Source: Alphaproteobacteria bacterium (GTDB taxonomy: Bacteria; Pseudomonadota; Alphaproteobacteria; Rhodobacterales; Rhodobacteraceae). Taken from it: a stretch of 64,000 bases of DNA. The number at the start of each line of letters is the position of its first letter. The stretch's first letter is position 1. A program made the translations under genes and the position numbers. The stretch is taken from the NCBI GenBank assembly GCA_030426685.1, contig JAUHYC010000002.1, positions 1 through 64,000 on the forward strand, in the 5' to 3' direction. The notes beneath the pieces are model-generated. The model made no database searches and was not told where the DNA came from. It saw nothing but the letters and a program-made list of their open reading frames with translations. Below, in pieces: positions 1-7,403 of the stretch.

Positions 1-43
1 CCCGCCGCCCGAGGGGCCATAAAGCCCCCCGGATTCAGCCCGC

Positions 44-1222
44 TTAGGCGGTGCCGAATTTCACCAGCTTGATCGCAGCAAAATCGCTCACGTCGCCGCC
101 GACGCGCTTGGTCGCGTAGAACAGGACATGCGGCTTGGCGCTGAACGGATCGCGCAGCACGCGCAGATCGGGACGTTCGGCGATGGTGTAGCCCGCCTGG
201 AAGTCACCAAAGGCAATCGAGTAACTGTCGGTCGCTGCATCCGGCATGTCCTCGGCGATCAGCACCGGATAGCCCATCAGACGCGCGGGCTCACCAGCGG
301 CCAGACCGTCTGACCACAGGAAGCGGCCATCGCTGTCCTTCAGCTTGCGGATCAGACCGGCGGTTTTCGAGTTCATCACAAAGCTGCCGTTGACCCGGTA
401 CTGCGCACCCAGCGCATAAACCACATCGACAATCGCATCCGCATCGACACCGCCATCAATACCGGTCGGCACATAGCCCAGATTGCCCCAGGCCCAGACG
501 TCATTGTCCACCTTGGCATGGTTCAGAATACCCTTCGGCTTGTCCGCACCGTCACCCGCGATAAACGCCGCCGCCTCGGCGCGCGCGAACTTGTCGGCAA
601 TACGACCGGCCAGCCAGCCCTCGACATCAAACGCGCTGTCATCCAGCAGACGCTGCGAGGCCTTGGGCAACGCGCTCAGCTCGTGCAGCGCGATGGAAAT
701 GCGATCAATCGACGGCGTCGATGTTTCTGAGGTCGCGGTATTTTCATCCGCCCAGCCCGCGCCCAGATCGGTATGGTCAACCAATACATCGAACGAGTTC
801 GCCTCGACATTCACCACCGACGCAATCGAGCGGATCGAAGCGGTCGAGTTCAGCACCGACTTGATCATCTCAGCCGTCTGCGGATCAACCAAATAGCCGC
901 CATCGCTGTTGACCGCTGTGGAAAGCGACTTGGCCTCCATCTCCAGCCCGCGCAGCCCGTCATCCTCACCCGAACGCACATAAGCGTCGAATGCCTTCTG
1001 GTGCGGGGCTCCGTCCAGGGTCGAGGCCGCAAGATGCGGGCGCGCCGCGATGGTTGATTTACGATCCAGCATGGTCAGTCGCTCTTCTGTCTGTTGCAGT
1101 TGGGTTTTAACTTCGGCCTTCAGGCCCCTGAATTCATTCACGAAGCCAGCCATCGCCTGCTTCACCTCCTGAACCAGGGGCACACCCTCTCCGGTCAAGG
1201 CCGGGATCTCGGTCTTGCTCAT
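44..1222 (-). CDS. GTA major capsid protein (g5, HK97 fold)
   Basis: Builds the head shell of the Rhodobacterales gene transfer agent, a phage-derived particle that carries random host DNA. The 392-residue product has the HK97-type layout: an N-terminal coiled, charged delta-like region (residues 1-105) followed by the shell domain beginning near the GGYLVDPQ motif. It lies directly downstream of the prohead protease, as in tailed phages, and that protease would remove the N-terminal part. ATG at 1222 is preferred because AGGA lies 9 nt upstream; an in-frame ATG at 1228 is closer to that site (3 nt). Later GTA genes (adaptor, tail) would continue beyond the left edge. Family assignment is by recognition of the protein and its neighbours. 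Confidence 0.9.
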   Translation of the reverse strand: MSKTEIPALTGEGVPLVQEVKQAMAGFVNEFRGLKAEVKTQLQQTEERLTMLDRKSTIAARPHLAASTLDGAPHQKAFDAYVRSGEDDGLRGLEMEAKSLSTAVNSDGGYLVDPQTAEMIKSVLNSTASIRSIASVVNVEANSFDVLVDHTDLGAGWADENTATSETSTPSIDRISIALHELSALPKASQRLLDDSAFDVEGWLAGRIADKFARAEAAAFIAGDGADKPKGILNHAKVDNDVWAWGNLGYVPTGIDGGVDADAIVDVVYALGAQYRVNGSFVMNSKTAGLIRKLKDSDGRFLWSDGLAAGEPARLMGYPVLIAEDMPDAATDSYSIAFGDFQAGYTIAERPDLRVLRDPFSAKPHVLFYATKRVGGDVSDFAAIKLVKFGTA

Positions 1223-1257
1223 CAGCATGTCCTGTTTTTGGGTGGGTTTGAGGCGCG

Positions 1258-1833
1258 CTAGGTCCGCGCCAGCTCCTGCCGGGCGTCGTTGAACACCTCG
1301 GCAATACTGCGCCAGGTGTTCTCGGCCTCAGGGTCGCTCCCCTTTGCCGCCACCCGCGCACTGGGCAGCATCGGGAAGGTCACCAAAGACACCTCCCACA
1401 GCTCCAGTTCCGTCAGGACCCGCTGGCCCTTGTCATTCTTCACAGCCCGTTTGGTACGATAGCCAATCGACAGACCATCCATCGCACCTGCCCGGATCAG
1501 TTCTGCCGCTTCACGACCCTTTTGCGTGCTCTCCAGCAGACGCCCCTTGACCCACAGGCCCCGGTCGTCCTCGCGCACCTCGTCCCAGACGCCGATGGGC
1601 TGTGCCGGATCATGCTGCCACAGCATCTTGACCCGCTGACCCGCCTTGGCCAGCCCCGCGAGCGAGCCGCGATACGCGCCGCGCTGCACCACGTCGCTGC
1701 CCTGATCGACCTGACCGAACAGGCTGGCATAGCCCTCGATCACCGCATCCTCAGACACGGAAAGCCCATCGCCAAACCGCGCGAATTTATGTTCCAAATC
1801 CATGAACTTCTCCATGTAACTTACTGAACTCAT
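1258..1833 (-). CDS. GTA prohead protease (g4, HK97 family)
   Basis: Serine protease of the phage prohead type that matures the GTA capsid. The recognisable core runs from DAVIEGYASLFGQVD through the HDPAQPIGVW segment, which carries the catalytic His, to GLSIGYRTK, where the family serine lies, and LWEVSLVTFPMLPSA near the end. Length (about 190 residues) suits the family. The chosen ATG at 1833 overlaps the g3.5 stop as ATGA, suggesting translational coupling; another ATG at 1803 has a better Shine-Dalgarno (GGAGAAG) and begins right before the conserved part, so either may be used. It sits between g3.5 and the capsid gene as in other GTA clusters. Confidence 0.87.
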   Translation of the reverse strand: MSSVSYMEKFMDLEHKFARFGDGLSVSEDAVIEGYASLFGQVDQGSDVVQRGAYRGSLAGLAKAGQRVKMLWQHDPAQPIGVWDEVREDDRGLWVKGRLLESTQKGREAAELIRAGAMDGLSIGYRTKRAVKNDKGQRVLTELELWEVSLVTFPMLPSARVAAKGSDPEAENTWRSIAEVFNDARQELART

Positions 1834-2048
1834 GGCGTTACTACCAGAAATGACTGGAATGCCTGCGCCAGGATCACCGCCGCCACGCCATAGACTGTCA
1901 GCCATAACCGTTTCTCCAGCCGCTCCATCATCTCTTCGATCTGATCCAGCCGCCTGCACAAATGCGCATGCTGGATCTCGGCCACCCGCTCATGCGCGGC
2001 CAGACGCAGACCCGGCGCGCAATCGAACGGAGGATACCCCTCACCCAT
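1830..2048 (-). CDS. GTA small membrane-like protein (g3.5)
   Basis: A 72-residue protein between portal and protease, the place of orfg3.5 in Rhodobacter-type GTA clusters. The N-terminal half is charged and probably helical (DQIEEMMERLEKRL), and the C-terminal third is a single hydrophobic helix ending at the C-terminus. Its start overlaps the portal stop by 8 nt and its stop overlaps the protease start as ATGA, so the three genes look translationally coupled. Function is not known to me; a short coiled-coil plus transmembrane helix would fit a membrane-associated accessory protein. Confidence 0.75.
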   Translation of the reverse strand: MGEGYPPFDCAPGLRLAAHERVAEIQHAHLCRRLDQIEEMMERLEKRLWLTVYGVAAVILAQAFQSFLVVTP

Positions 2049-3201
2049 CGGCCCGCTCCGGCAGTCCCAGCAATGCGCGTTTCTCGGCGTCCGTCAGAAA
2101 CTCAGCCCCATTGACCCGCGCCCATTGCGCGTCGCGTTCTGCCGACAGCGCGGGCACCTGATCCAGATCGGGCTTCAGCACCAAATCCTCACCCGAGAAC
2201 CCCGCCAGCCATTCAGACAGCGCCGCCGCCACCCGCGTCACCAGGGGCAGCACGGTCAGGCGATAAAACGCCCGGTTGGCCTCCTGATAGTTCGAATAGG
2301 TCGCGTCGCCCTGGATCCCCAGCAGCATCGGTGGGACCCCAAAGGCCAGCGCGATCTCGCGGGCGGCGGCTTCCTTGGTCTTTTGAAACTCCATGTCGGA
2401 CGGAGAGAACCCCATCGGCTTCCAATCCAGCCCCCCCTCCAGAACCATCGGCCGGCCAGCATTGCGCGCCCCGCGATAGTTCTGCTCTATCTCATCCGAC
2501 AGACGCCGGAACTGATCCTCGGCCATCACCCCATGGCCATCGCCCTTCCACACCAGCGCCCCCGAAGGCCGCGCCGCATTGTCCAGCAGCGATTTCGACC
2601 ACCGGGACGCGCTGTTATGCACATCAATCGCCATCGCCGCCGCCTGCATCGGCGAGAACCCGTAATGGTCATCCTGAGGGTGGAACGATTTGATATGACA
2701 GATATTTTCCGCCGCAAACCGGTGCTTCTTGCCGCCCACAGCGTAATCATACGCCTTGGGCCAGCCGTCAGCCCCTGGCACCACGCTCATCCGGTCGGAG
2801 CGCAACACATGCAGCTCAACCGGAAAATCGTCCTCGGCCTGCACCGCCTCGACATAAGCATTGCCCGACAGCAACAACTGCCCGAACAGCGCCTCCATCA
2901 ACTCCGCTTGCCCCTGCGCCGCATTCGGACGGCGCATCAACGACAGGATCGGATGCGCATCAAAGCGCTGCGCCTGATCCTGCAGCACCAAGGGCAAAGC
3001 CGCCGCCGCCTCGGCAATCAGCTTGACCGAGCGGAACCCCACCGGATTCCCCGAAAACCCCGTCCGCGTCAGCGACACCGCATCCCGAGGGCTCCACGCC
3101 ACGCGCTCGCCCGTCTGCCACGCCACCACAGGCCCCGCCGCGCTCGCCTTCGCCTCGGGCGCTGTCTCAGCCGATCCACGACGCAAGAAATCGAATACCA
3201 T
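2041..3201 (-). CDS. GTA portal protein (g3, HK97-type)
   Basis: Forms the dodecameric ring at the head vertex through which the terminase pumps DNA. At 386 residues it has the normal size of HK97-family portals. Recognisable segments are the N-terminal DAVSLTRTGFSGNPVGFRSV region, LFGQLLLSGNAYVE, the GFSPMQAAA stretch, and FGVPPMLLGI near the C-terminus, all typical of this family. The start has a clean AAGGAG 6 nt upstream. Normally this gene follows TerL closely; here about 1.1 kb of unrelated, plus-strand DNA separates them, so its expression must depend on read-through of that insertion or on a local promoter. Confidence 0.92.
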   Translation of the reverse strand: MVFDFLRRGSAETAPEAKASAAGPVVAWQTGERVAWSPRDAVSLTRTGFSGNPVGFRSVKLIAEAAAALPLVLQDQAQRFDAHPILSLMRRPNAAQGQAELMEALFGQLLLSGNAYVEAVQAEDDFPVELHVLRSDRMSVVPGADGWPKAYDYAVGGKKHRFAAENICHIKSFHPQDDHYGFSPMQAAAMAIDVHNSASRWSKSLLDNAARPSGALVWKGDGHGVMAEDQFRRLSDEIEQNYRGARNAGRPMVLEGGLDWKPMGFSPSDMEFQKTKEAAAREIALAFGVPPMLLGIQGDATYSNYQEANRAFYRLTVLPLVTRVAAALSEWLAGFSGEDLVLKPDLDQVPALSAERDAQWARVNGAEFLTDAEKRALLGLPERADG

Positions 3202-3510
3202 CTGTGCTCCTTTCTGCCGCCGCTCTGCCCGGCTTGTTGAAAGGAGTTATGACGGAAAGAAGTTTAAGGCTTTGAAATGGGGCGTGCGGGGGTTGGGCAA
3301 CGGTGAACCAATGCTCGTGTATTGAATACAACCAGTTAGCGCTGGCACAGTCTCAGATTGTGATCTCGTCAGTCGAACAAGAAAACACGCTTCACTAAAG
3401 GTGAAGTTTGACCTATTCACCGAGTCAAATTCGATCTTCCTTGATCGCCTTGTGAAAGCTCAACAAAACTGATTTATCCGACACTGTCAAAAGAGAGAAA
3501 GTAGGAACAA
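3202..3510. other. Gap between portal start and inserted methyltransferase
   Basis: About 309 nt without a convincing gene. The first 50-100 nt next to the portal gene are GC-rich and carry its AAGGAG; the rest is clearly AT-richer and holds the upstream region of the plus-strand methyltransferase. Two overlapping alternative dyads are visible around 3399-3421 (CTTCAC/GTGAAG and GGTGAA/TTCACC). AGGA precedes the methyltransferase ATG. No promoter could be assigned with confidence on either strand. Confidence 0.5.
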
Positions 3511-4164
3511 ATGTCGGCAGGTTTTCTTCATAGGTACTTCCTAAACAACGCCAACAAGCGCCTGCACAAATGGATGCACTACTTCGATATCTACGAACGC
3601 CATCTAGAGAGGTTTAGAAACAATTCTCCGGTAATGCTGGAAATTGGTGTTTTTGGTGGTGGGTCACTTCAGATGTGGAAAGAATACCTCGGACCCGGCT
3701 GTAGAATAGTTGGTCTTGACATAAACCCCAAGTGCAAACAGCACGAAGATGAAGACATTGAAATCTTCATTGGAAGCCAAGACGATCCTAAGGTCTTAGA
3801 CGAAATTCTGCAGAAATACCCTGAGATTGACATCATACTTGATGATGGTAGCCATATGATGCAGCACATGATAGCAACGTTTAAACTGCTCTATCACAAA
3901 ATGCCAAGTAATGGATGTTACATAGTCGAGGACACTCACACTTGCTATTGGCCCCAGTATGAAGGAGGCTTGAAAGCGGATGGCAGTTTCATGGAATTCG
4001 TTAAGGACAAGCTCGACGAAATAAATGCCTTCCACTCAAGAGGGGCGATGCCAGTTTCGGACTTCACCCGCACGACAGACAGCATTAGCTGCTACGATAG
4101 TGTCGTCGTTTTTGAACGCAGAGCACAAGGCGAGCGTCAAGCTCCTATAACCGCACCGATGTAG
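3511..4164 (+). CDS. Class I SAM-dependent methyltransferase inserted in GTA cluster
   Basis: Predicted sugar O-methyltransferase-like enzyme, 217 residues. Motif I is LEIGVFGGGS (43-52), the acidic end of strand 2 is D70, and DDGSH (111-115) with the pair E140-D141 (VEDTHT) matches the layout of the MycE/ElmM-like family, where such acids bind Mg2+ next to SAM. The C-terminal SCYDSVVVFE is also typical. The gene lies on the strand opposite to all GTA genes, between TerL and portal, and is AT-richer in base and codon use (AGA, TTA present), all signs of horizontal entry. It could modify surface glycans or a particle component, but this is inference. Start chosen for AGGA 5 nt upstream. Confidence 0.82.
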   Translation: MSAGFLHRYFLNNANKRLHKWMHYFDIYERHLERFRNNSPVMLEIGVFGGGSLQMWKEYLGPGCRIVGLDINPKCKQHEDEDIEIFIGSQDDPKVLDEILQKYPEIDIILDDGSHMMQHMIATFKLLYHKMPSNGCYIVEDTHTCYWPQYEGGLKADGSFMEFVKDKLDEINAFHSRGAMPVSDFTRTTDSISCYDSVVVFERRAQGERQAPITAPM

Positions 4165-4344
4165 TCGAATCTTCACATTCCTCGAAAGAAATTGAGGCAG
4201 CTTAGTAGCAAGGTTGTCGATCTCTTCTGTAGAATCTTGTTTTTGTATTGGCCCTACTGGCTGTATTCTAATCATTCTTAGCTGGCTTTCTGGTGCCTCA
4301 AGCAGTACTTCGATTTTAGGGTTCGAAGGAACATAACACGTCAC
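4036..4344 (-). CDS. Doubtful small ORF coupled to TerL stop
   Basis: A possible 102-codon frame starting with GTG that overlaps the TerL stop as GTGA, the same style of overlap seen elsewhere in this GTA cluster. Its first ~57 codons fill the space between TerL and the inserted methyltransferase; the rest runs antisense through that gene. I do not recognise the product, which is basic and has no clear motif. It may be chance, or the 5' part of a gene cut off by the insertion. Low confidence as a real gene. Confidence 0.2.
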   Translation of the reverse strand: MTCYVPSNPKIEVLLEAPESQLRMIRIQPVGPIQKQDSTEEIDNLATKLPQFLSRNVKIRLHRCGYRSLTLALCSAFKNDDTIVAANAVCRAGEVRNWHRPS

Positions 4345-5756
4345 AGACTCCGCACCCTCGGCCTTCTAAACACCCCCGCAGACCCCACGACCAGCTCATG
4401 CAACGCCCAGACCAGCGCATCGACCCGGTCGGGCGAGCCCTGACCCTCGAACCCGCGCGCGGTCATCTGGCACATCTGCTCCTCCAGCGCGTCCAGCCCG
4501 GCCACATGGCTTACCCGCCCCTGCTCGTACAGCGCCGCCACGGGCTCCGCCCGCGCGACCTTGCCGCGCGACGCCCGCACCGCGCGATAAGGGACCAGAG
4601 GGTTCACCTGCCGCACGACCTCTTCCACCAGTTGCCCGCCCTGATTGACCTCGGCCACCAGCCGTTCGGCCCCGAATTCATCCATCGCGTCAATCGCCGC
4701 CTGCGCCCATCCCGCAGGACCAACGCCCTGCACCGTCCGGTCAGCCAGCACGAACGCCCGCCACTCCTCAGGCGGCCCCTGAACCTTCGCGCCAACGACC
4801 ACGATCCCGCAGGCATCCGCATCCGCCCCCGCCGTCACAGCCGGGTCCAGCGCCACGACAACCCGGTCCAATGCGGGCACCTGCGCACAGCGCGCCGCCT
4901 CCAGCATCGAACCCGTCCACAACGCGCCCTCAGCATCCGACAGCAACACCCCGTCTAATTCCTGCCGCCCCAGCCGCGTGCCGGCATAGCGCGCGCGTAC
5001 CTCTTCCAAAAAGGAACCCGCCAGATTGGCCCGGTTCGCCTCGGTCGGCGCGTGGGTCTGTACCGTGGACGGAGACGCCAGCAACTCCTTCAAAACCTTC
5101 ACATTGCGCGGCGTCGTGGTCACACAGACCCGCGGCCGTTCCCCCAGCCGCAGCGCAAATTGCAACATATCCCAGGTCTCGCCCGCCTTCTTCCACTTGG
5201 CCAGCTCATCCACCCAGGCCGCATCAAACTGCGGCCCCCGCAGCCCCTCGGGATCATGCGCCGAAAACGCTTGCGCCTCGGACCCGTTAGGCCAAACCAG
5301 CTTGCGTTCAGACGCCTTCCAAACAGGCCGCCGATCCGGCGGTGAACACTGCAATATCCCGCTATCCCCAAAGATCATCACATCGCGCACCTGATCAAAT
5401 GTCTCACCGACCAGAGCCACACGACACGCCTGCCCCCGATCCAGAGGCAATGACCCCTCGACCACCGACCGCACCCACTCGGCCCCCGCCCGCGTCTTAC
5501 CGGCCCCGCGCCCGCCCATGATCACCCACGACCGCCAGTCGCCCTCGGGCGGCAACTGATGCGGCAGCGCCCAGAACTCGAACAGGAAAGGGAGGGCACA
5601 CAGCCCCCCCTCCCCGATCTCACTCAGAAATCTGTCCTGCACCGCAGCAGGCGCGGAGGCGAGCCAGCCTGCACCCGATCTCAGATCGTGCCCGATCAAG
5701 GTCGAGCGCATAGCCCCCTTGGGCAATTCCGGCTTGTCTGTGATGTTGTTCGACAA
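4341..5756 (-). CDS. GTA terminase large subunit (g2, TerL)
   Basis: Packaging motor that cuts DNA and drives it into the GTA head by ATP hydrolysis. Walker A is GGRGAGKT (residues 81-88), preceded by the LPHQLPPEGDWRSWVI segment typical of GTA terminases; the Walker B-like region is in FDAAWVDELAKW, and the C-terminal nuclease domain contains VVVALDPAVTAG and the acidic LVAEVNQGG region. The 471-residue length is normal. The start is TTG at 5756 with GGAG 8 nt upstream; an in-frame ATG at 5711 with AAGGGG is possible. Either way the 5' end overlaps the small terminase gene by about 90-137 nt. It should be followed closely by the portal gene, but an insertion intervenes. Confidence 0.93.
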   Translation of the reverse strand: MSNNITDKPELPKGAMRSTLIGHDLRSGAGWLASAPAAVQDRFLSEIGEGGLCALPFLFEFWALPHQLPPEGDWRSWVIMGGRGAGKTRAGAEWVRSVVEGSLPLDRGQACRVALVGETFDQVRDVMIFGDSGILQCSPPDRRPVWKASERKLVWPNGSEAQAFSAHDPEGLRGPQFDAAWVDELAKWKKAGETWDMLQFALRLGERPRVCVTTTPRNVKVLKELLASPSTVQTHAPTEANRANLAGSFLEEVRARYAGTRLGRQELDGVLLSDAEGALWTGSMLEAARCAQVPALDRVVVALDPAVTAGADADACGIVVVGAKVQGPPEEWRAFVLADRTVQGVGPAGWAQAAIDAMDEFGAERLVAEVNQGGQLVEEVVRQVNPLVPYRAVRASRGKVARAEPVAALYEQGRVSHVAGLDALEEQMCQMTARGFEGQGSPDRVDALVWALHELVVGSAGVFRRPRVRSL

Positions 5757-5964
5757 AGCTTGTCTCCACTTTCTGGCAACTGCGGATCAACCCCTCTAGC
5801 TGACCCAGTTGCTTGCCTGTTCCGGCAAGGTCTGCATCCTCCCCGGCACCGATCTGTTTTCGCAGTTCTTCCGCTGCCTGGCGCAGATCGCGAATGGACC
5901 TTTCAAGGGACTGCAACAAATCAGCCGTCTGAGAAATCCGCTCTTCCGGGGTAATCAAAGTCAT
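5620..5964 (-). CDS. GTA small terminase-like protein (g1, TerS)
   Basis: First gene of the GTA operon, 114 residues. Residues 10-50 form a charged, heptad-like coiled coil (LQSLERSIRDLRQAAEELRK), and the C-terminal part holds ALDLDRARSEIGCRLARLR, a segment conserved in GTA g1 proteins. In Rhodobacter capsulatus g1 acts as a small terminase subunit with reduced DNA specificity, in line with random packaging. The ATG at 5964 has AGG 7 nt upstream and starts with MTLITPEERI; an upstream ATG at 5982 is less well placed. The long overlap with TerL indicates coupled translation. Confidence 0.8.
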   Translation of the reverse strand: MTLITPEERISQTADLLQSLERSIRDLRQAAEELRKQIGAGEDADLAGTGKQLGQLEGLIRSCQKVETSFVEQHHRQAGIAQGGYALDLDRARSEIGCRLARLRACCGAGQISE

Positions 5965-6012
5965 GTTTGCCTGTGACCTCATGCGTGAGTTTTCTCCGCA
6001 CGAGAGAAACGA

Positions 6013-6044
6013 AAAACGGCCACCGGGTCACCCCGGGGCCGTTG
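6013..6044 (-). terminator. Intrinsic terminator or attenuator in the GTA leader
   Basis: AACGGCC (6015-6021) pairs with GGCCGTT (6037-6043), and inside it CCGGG (6023-6027) pairs with CCCGG (6032-6036) around a tetraloop, with one bulged base. On the minus strand the stem is followed by TTTTTCGTTT. It lies downstream of the VOC gene and upstream of g1, so it could end VOC transcription, but it also lies after the good promoter at 6069-6097 and so inside the GTA leader. Confidence 0.8.
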
Positions 6045-6068
6045 CCCACTTCTTCTAGCATGACATAA

Positions 6069-6097
6069 GTGATACGCAATTAAGTGCGCAAAGTCAA
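6069..6097 (-). promoter_or_regulatory. Sigma70-like promoter facing GTA g1
   Basis: On the minus strand TTGACT (6097-6092) and TATCAC (6074-6069) are separated by exactly 17 nt, giving a start site near 6062 and a leader of about 100 nt before the g1 ATG. Several TTGCG repeats lie in and just upstream of it (6080-6125), a possible binding region for a GTA activator such as GafA; that role is inference. Confidence 0.5.
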
Positions 6098-6138
6098 TAC
6101 GTTACGCAACAACGGCGCAACAGGTACCGGGCGCTGTG

Positions 6139-6519
6139 TTAAGACTGACCACCTGTCAGATCCTGCGCCAACATCATGGCATTCCGGTCCGGATCATAGA
6201 ATGTGGCCGTGCTGACCATCCCTTCGATCGTTTCCGTCGGGCCATCGAACGCCACCCCTGCAGCCTCCAGCGCGCCACGCGCATCGCCAATATCGGCGAC
6301 CTCAAATACCGGCACGCAATTGCCCGGTGTTGGCTCCGCCTGCTCTCCGAGGCCCAATGTCACGCCATTCACGTTGGTGCGCATCTCGCTCCACCCAGCT
6401 TCGTCCATATGATGGTTCAGCTCAAACCCGAGCGTATCGCGATACCAGTCCGCACTGGCATGACGATCCCGAACCGAAATCGCAAAAGTGATGGTGTTCT
6501 TCAAAGAAACAAGCGGCAT
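6139..6519 (-). CDS. VOC family (glyoxalase/bleomycin resistance-like) protein
   Basis: Small metal-dependent VOC-fold protein of 126 residues with two beta-alpha-beta-beta-beta modules: ITFAISVRDRHASADWYRDTLGFEL at the start and VFEVADIGDARGALEAAGVAF to TATFYDPDRNAMMLAQ in the second half. Such proteins catalyse isomerisation or dioxygenation, or bind toxic compounds; the substrate cannot be told. AAAGGAAAG lies 6 nt upstream of its ATG. It is divergent from an HxlR regulator with only about 40 nt between starts, so it is probably the regulator's target. Confidence 0.8.
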   Translation of the reverse strand: MPLVSLKNTITFAISVRDRHASADWYRDTLGFELNHHMDEAGWSEMRTNVNGVTLGLGEQAEPTPGNCVPVFEVADIGDARGALEAAGVAFDGPTETIEGMVSTATFYDPDRNAMMLAQDLTGGQS

Positions 6520-6542
6520 TGATCTTTCCTTTTGTCTTTAAA

Positions 6543-6555
6543 TATAGTAACTATA
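6543..6555. promoter_or_regulatory. Perfect 13-bp palindrome between VOC and HxlR genes
   Basis: TATAGTAACTATA is a perfect dyad around a central A. It resembles the TACTAT/ATAGTA half-sites of HxlR/YodB-type regulators, and each half (TATAGT) could also be the -10 box of one divergent gene. It therefore looks like the operator of the adjacent HxlR protein; binding itself is inferred. Confidence 0.6.
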
Positions 6556-6559
6556 CTTT

Positions 6560-7102
6560 ATGGACATAATGACACTTGTCAAGCTCACATCCCGCGCATG
6601 GTCGCTGAACATCCTCGCCCTTATGCACGCAGGTGTTCCCGCCCGTCAGGCCCCTTTGCTTGCCGCAACCAGCGCAAGCCGGACGGCTTTCGCGGCAAGT
6701 CTCAACCACCTCCTCCAGCTGGGCCTGATCGAGCGGAACCCCGGCCATGGCCACCCCCTGCGACCTGAATTCCGTTTAACCCCCGCCGGCACCCAAGCCG
6801 CCAGGATCGCCAGCGCGATCATCGAGGTCGTTCCGGATGACGCCACGCACAAGCTCATTCGAAAATCCTGGACCGTGCCGATCCTGGCTCTGACCGGCAC
6901 GCCGTATCGGTTTTCGGCCATCAAGTCGAACCTGATAACCATCACCGACCGCGCCCTGTCGTCCTCCCTGCATCAGTTGGAGGATCAGGACTGGATCCGG
7001 CGCGATATCGAGACCTCGGGGCGGATGCCCTTTCCGACCTATTGCGCGACCAATACAGGTTTTGCGATCCATCAGGCGGTCGGACTGGGTCGGCAAAAGT
7101 AG
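6560..7102 (+). CDS. HxlR-like winged-helix regulator (tandem domains)
   Basis: DNA-binding protein of 180 residues. Two winged-helix segments can be seen: an N-terminal one (RAWSLNILALMHAGVPARQAPLLAAT, then RTAFAASLNHLLQLGLIERN) and a C-terminal HxlR-type one (SWTVPILALTGTPYRFSAIK with ALSSSLHQLEDQDWIRRD). That tandem arrangement is unusual for HxlR proteins, which normally have one domain and dimerise. No Shine-Dalgarno precedes ATG 6560 or the in-frame ATG at 6569, so the message may be leaderless. It probably represses itself and the divergent VOC gene through the palindrome at 6543-6555. Confidence 0.75.
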   Translation: MDIMTLVKLTSRAWSLNILALMHAGVPARQAPLLAATSASRTAFAASLNHLLQLGLIERNPGHGHPLRPEFRLTPAGTQAARIASAIIEVVPDDATHKLIRKSWTVPILALTGTPYRFSAIKSNLITITDRALSSSLHQLEDQDWIRRDIETSGRMPFPTYCATNTGFAIHQAVGLGRQK

Positions 7103-7403
7103 CCCGCAAAGCCGCAACACCTCCTGCCGCCGCACAGAAAACCCCACCCTACAGCTTGACATTCTCCCTCGTAACCCGCATGTGCCCCTCAAACAGCGCT
7201 GAAGCGTGAGCATTCGGGCCATCCGCCCGCCAGCGCCCGATCTACCCCATAGTTCCCCATCACGCAGGGTTCTTGACGCGACGACCAGATGCTGCAGGAG
7301 ACGCCTGCGCGTCCTGAGGTCTCGCACAACCCCTGCCGGTCGCGGATGCGACCCATCACGACTTGTCCGTGGGCCATTGCCTCGGGCTGTAAAGGATAGT
7401 TAT
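7103..7403 (+). other. Long leader upstream of DEAD-box helicase
   Basis: About 300 nt without a gene I can support. A TTGACA at 7156-7161 could be a -35 box but lacks a good -10 partner. An imperfect hairpin near 7292-7315 (CAGG..ACGC with GCGTCCTG) lies in the likely 5' leader. Long structured leaders are common for RNA helicase genes, often with temperature control, but nothing here proves that. Confidence 0.4.

Noticed and set aside
128-3240. Long plus-strand frames opposite the GTA genes (for example 2125-3240)
   Set aside because: They are shadows of GC-rich minus-strand genes: Arg/His/Pro-rich, no family features, and fully inside recognised GTA genes.
44-5964. Ordinary temperate prophage
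   Set aside because: Gene families and order (g1-g5) match the gene transfer agent, and no integrase, repressor, lysis or replication genes are seen; a prophage cannot be formally excluded as the left part is missing.
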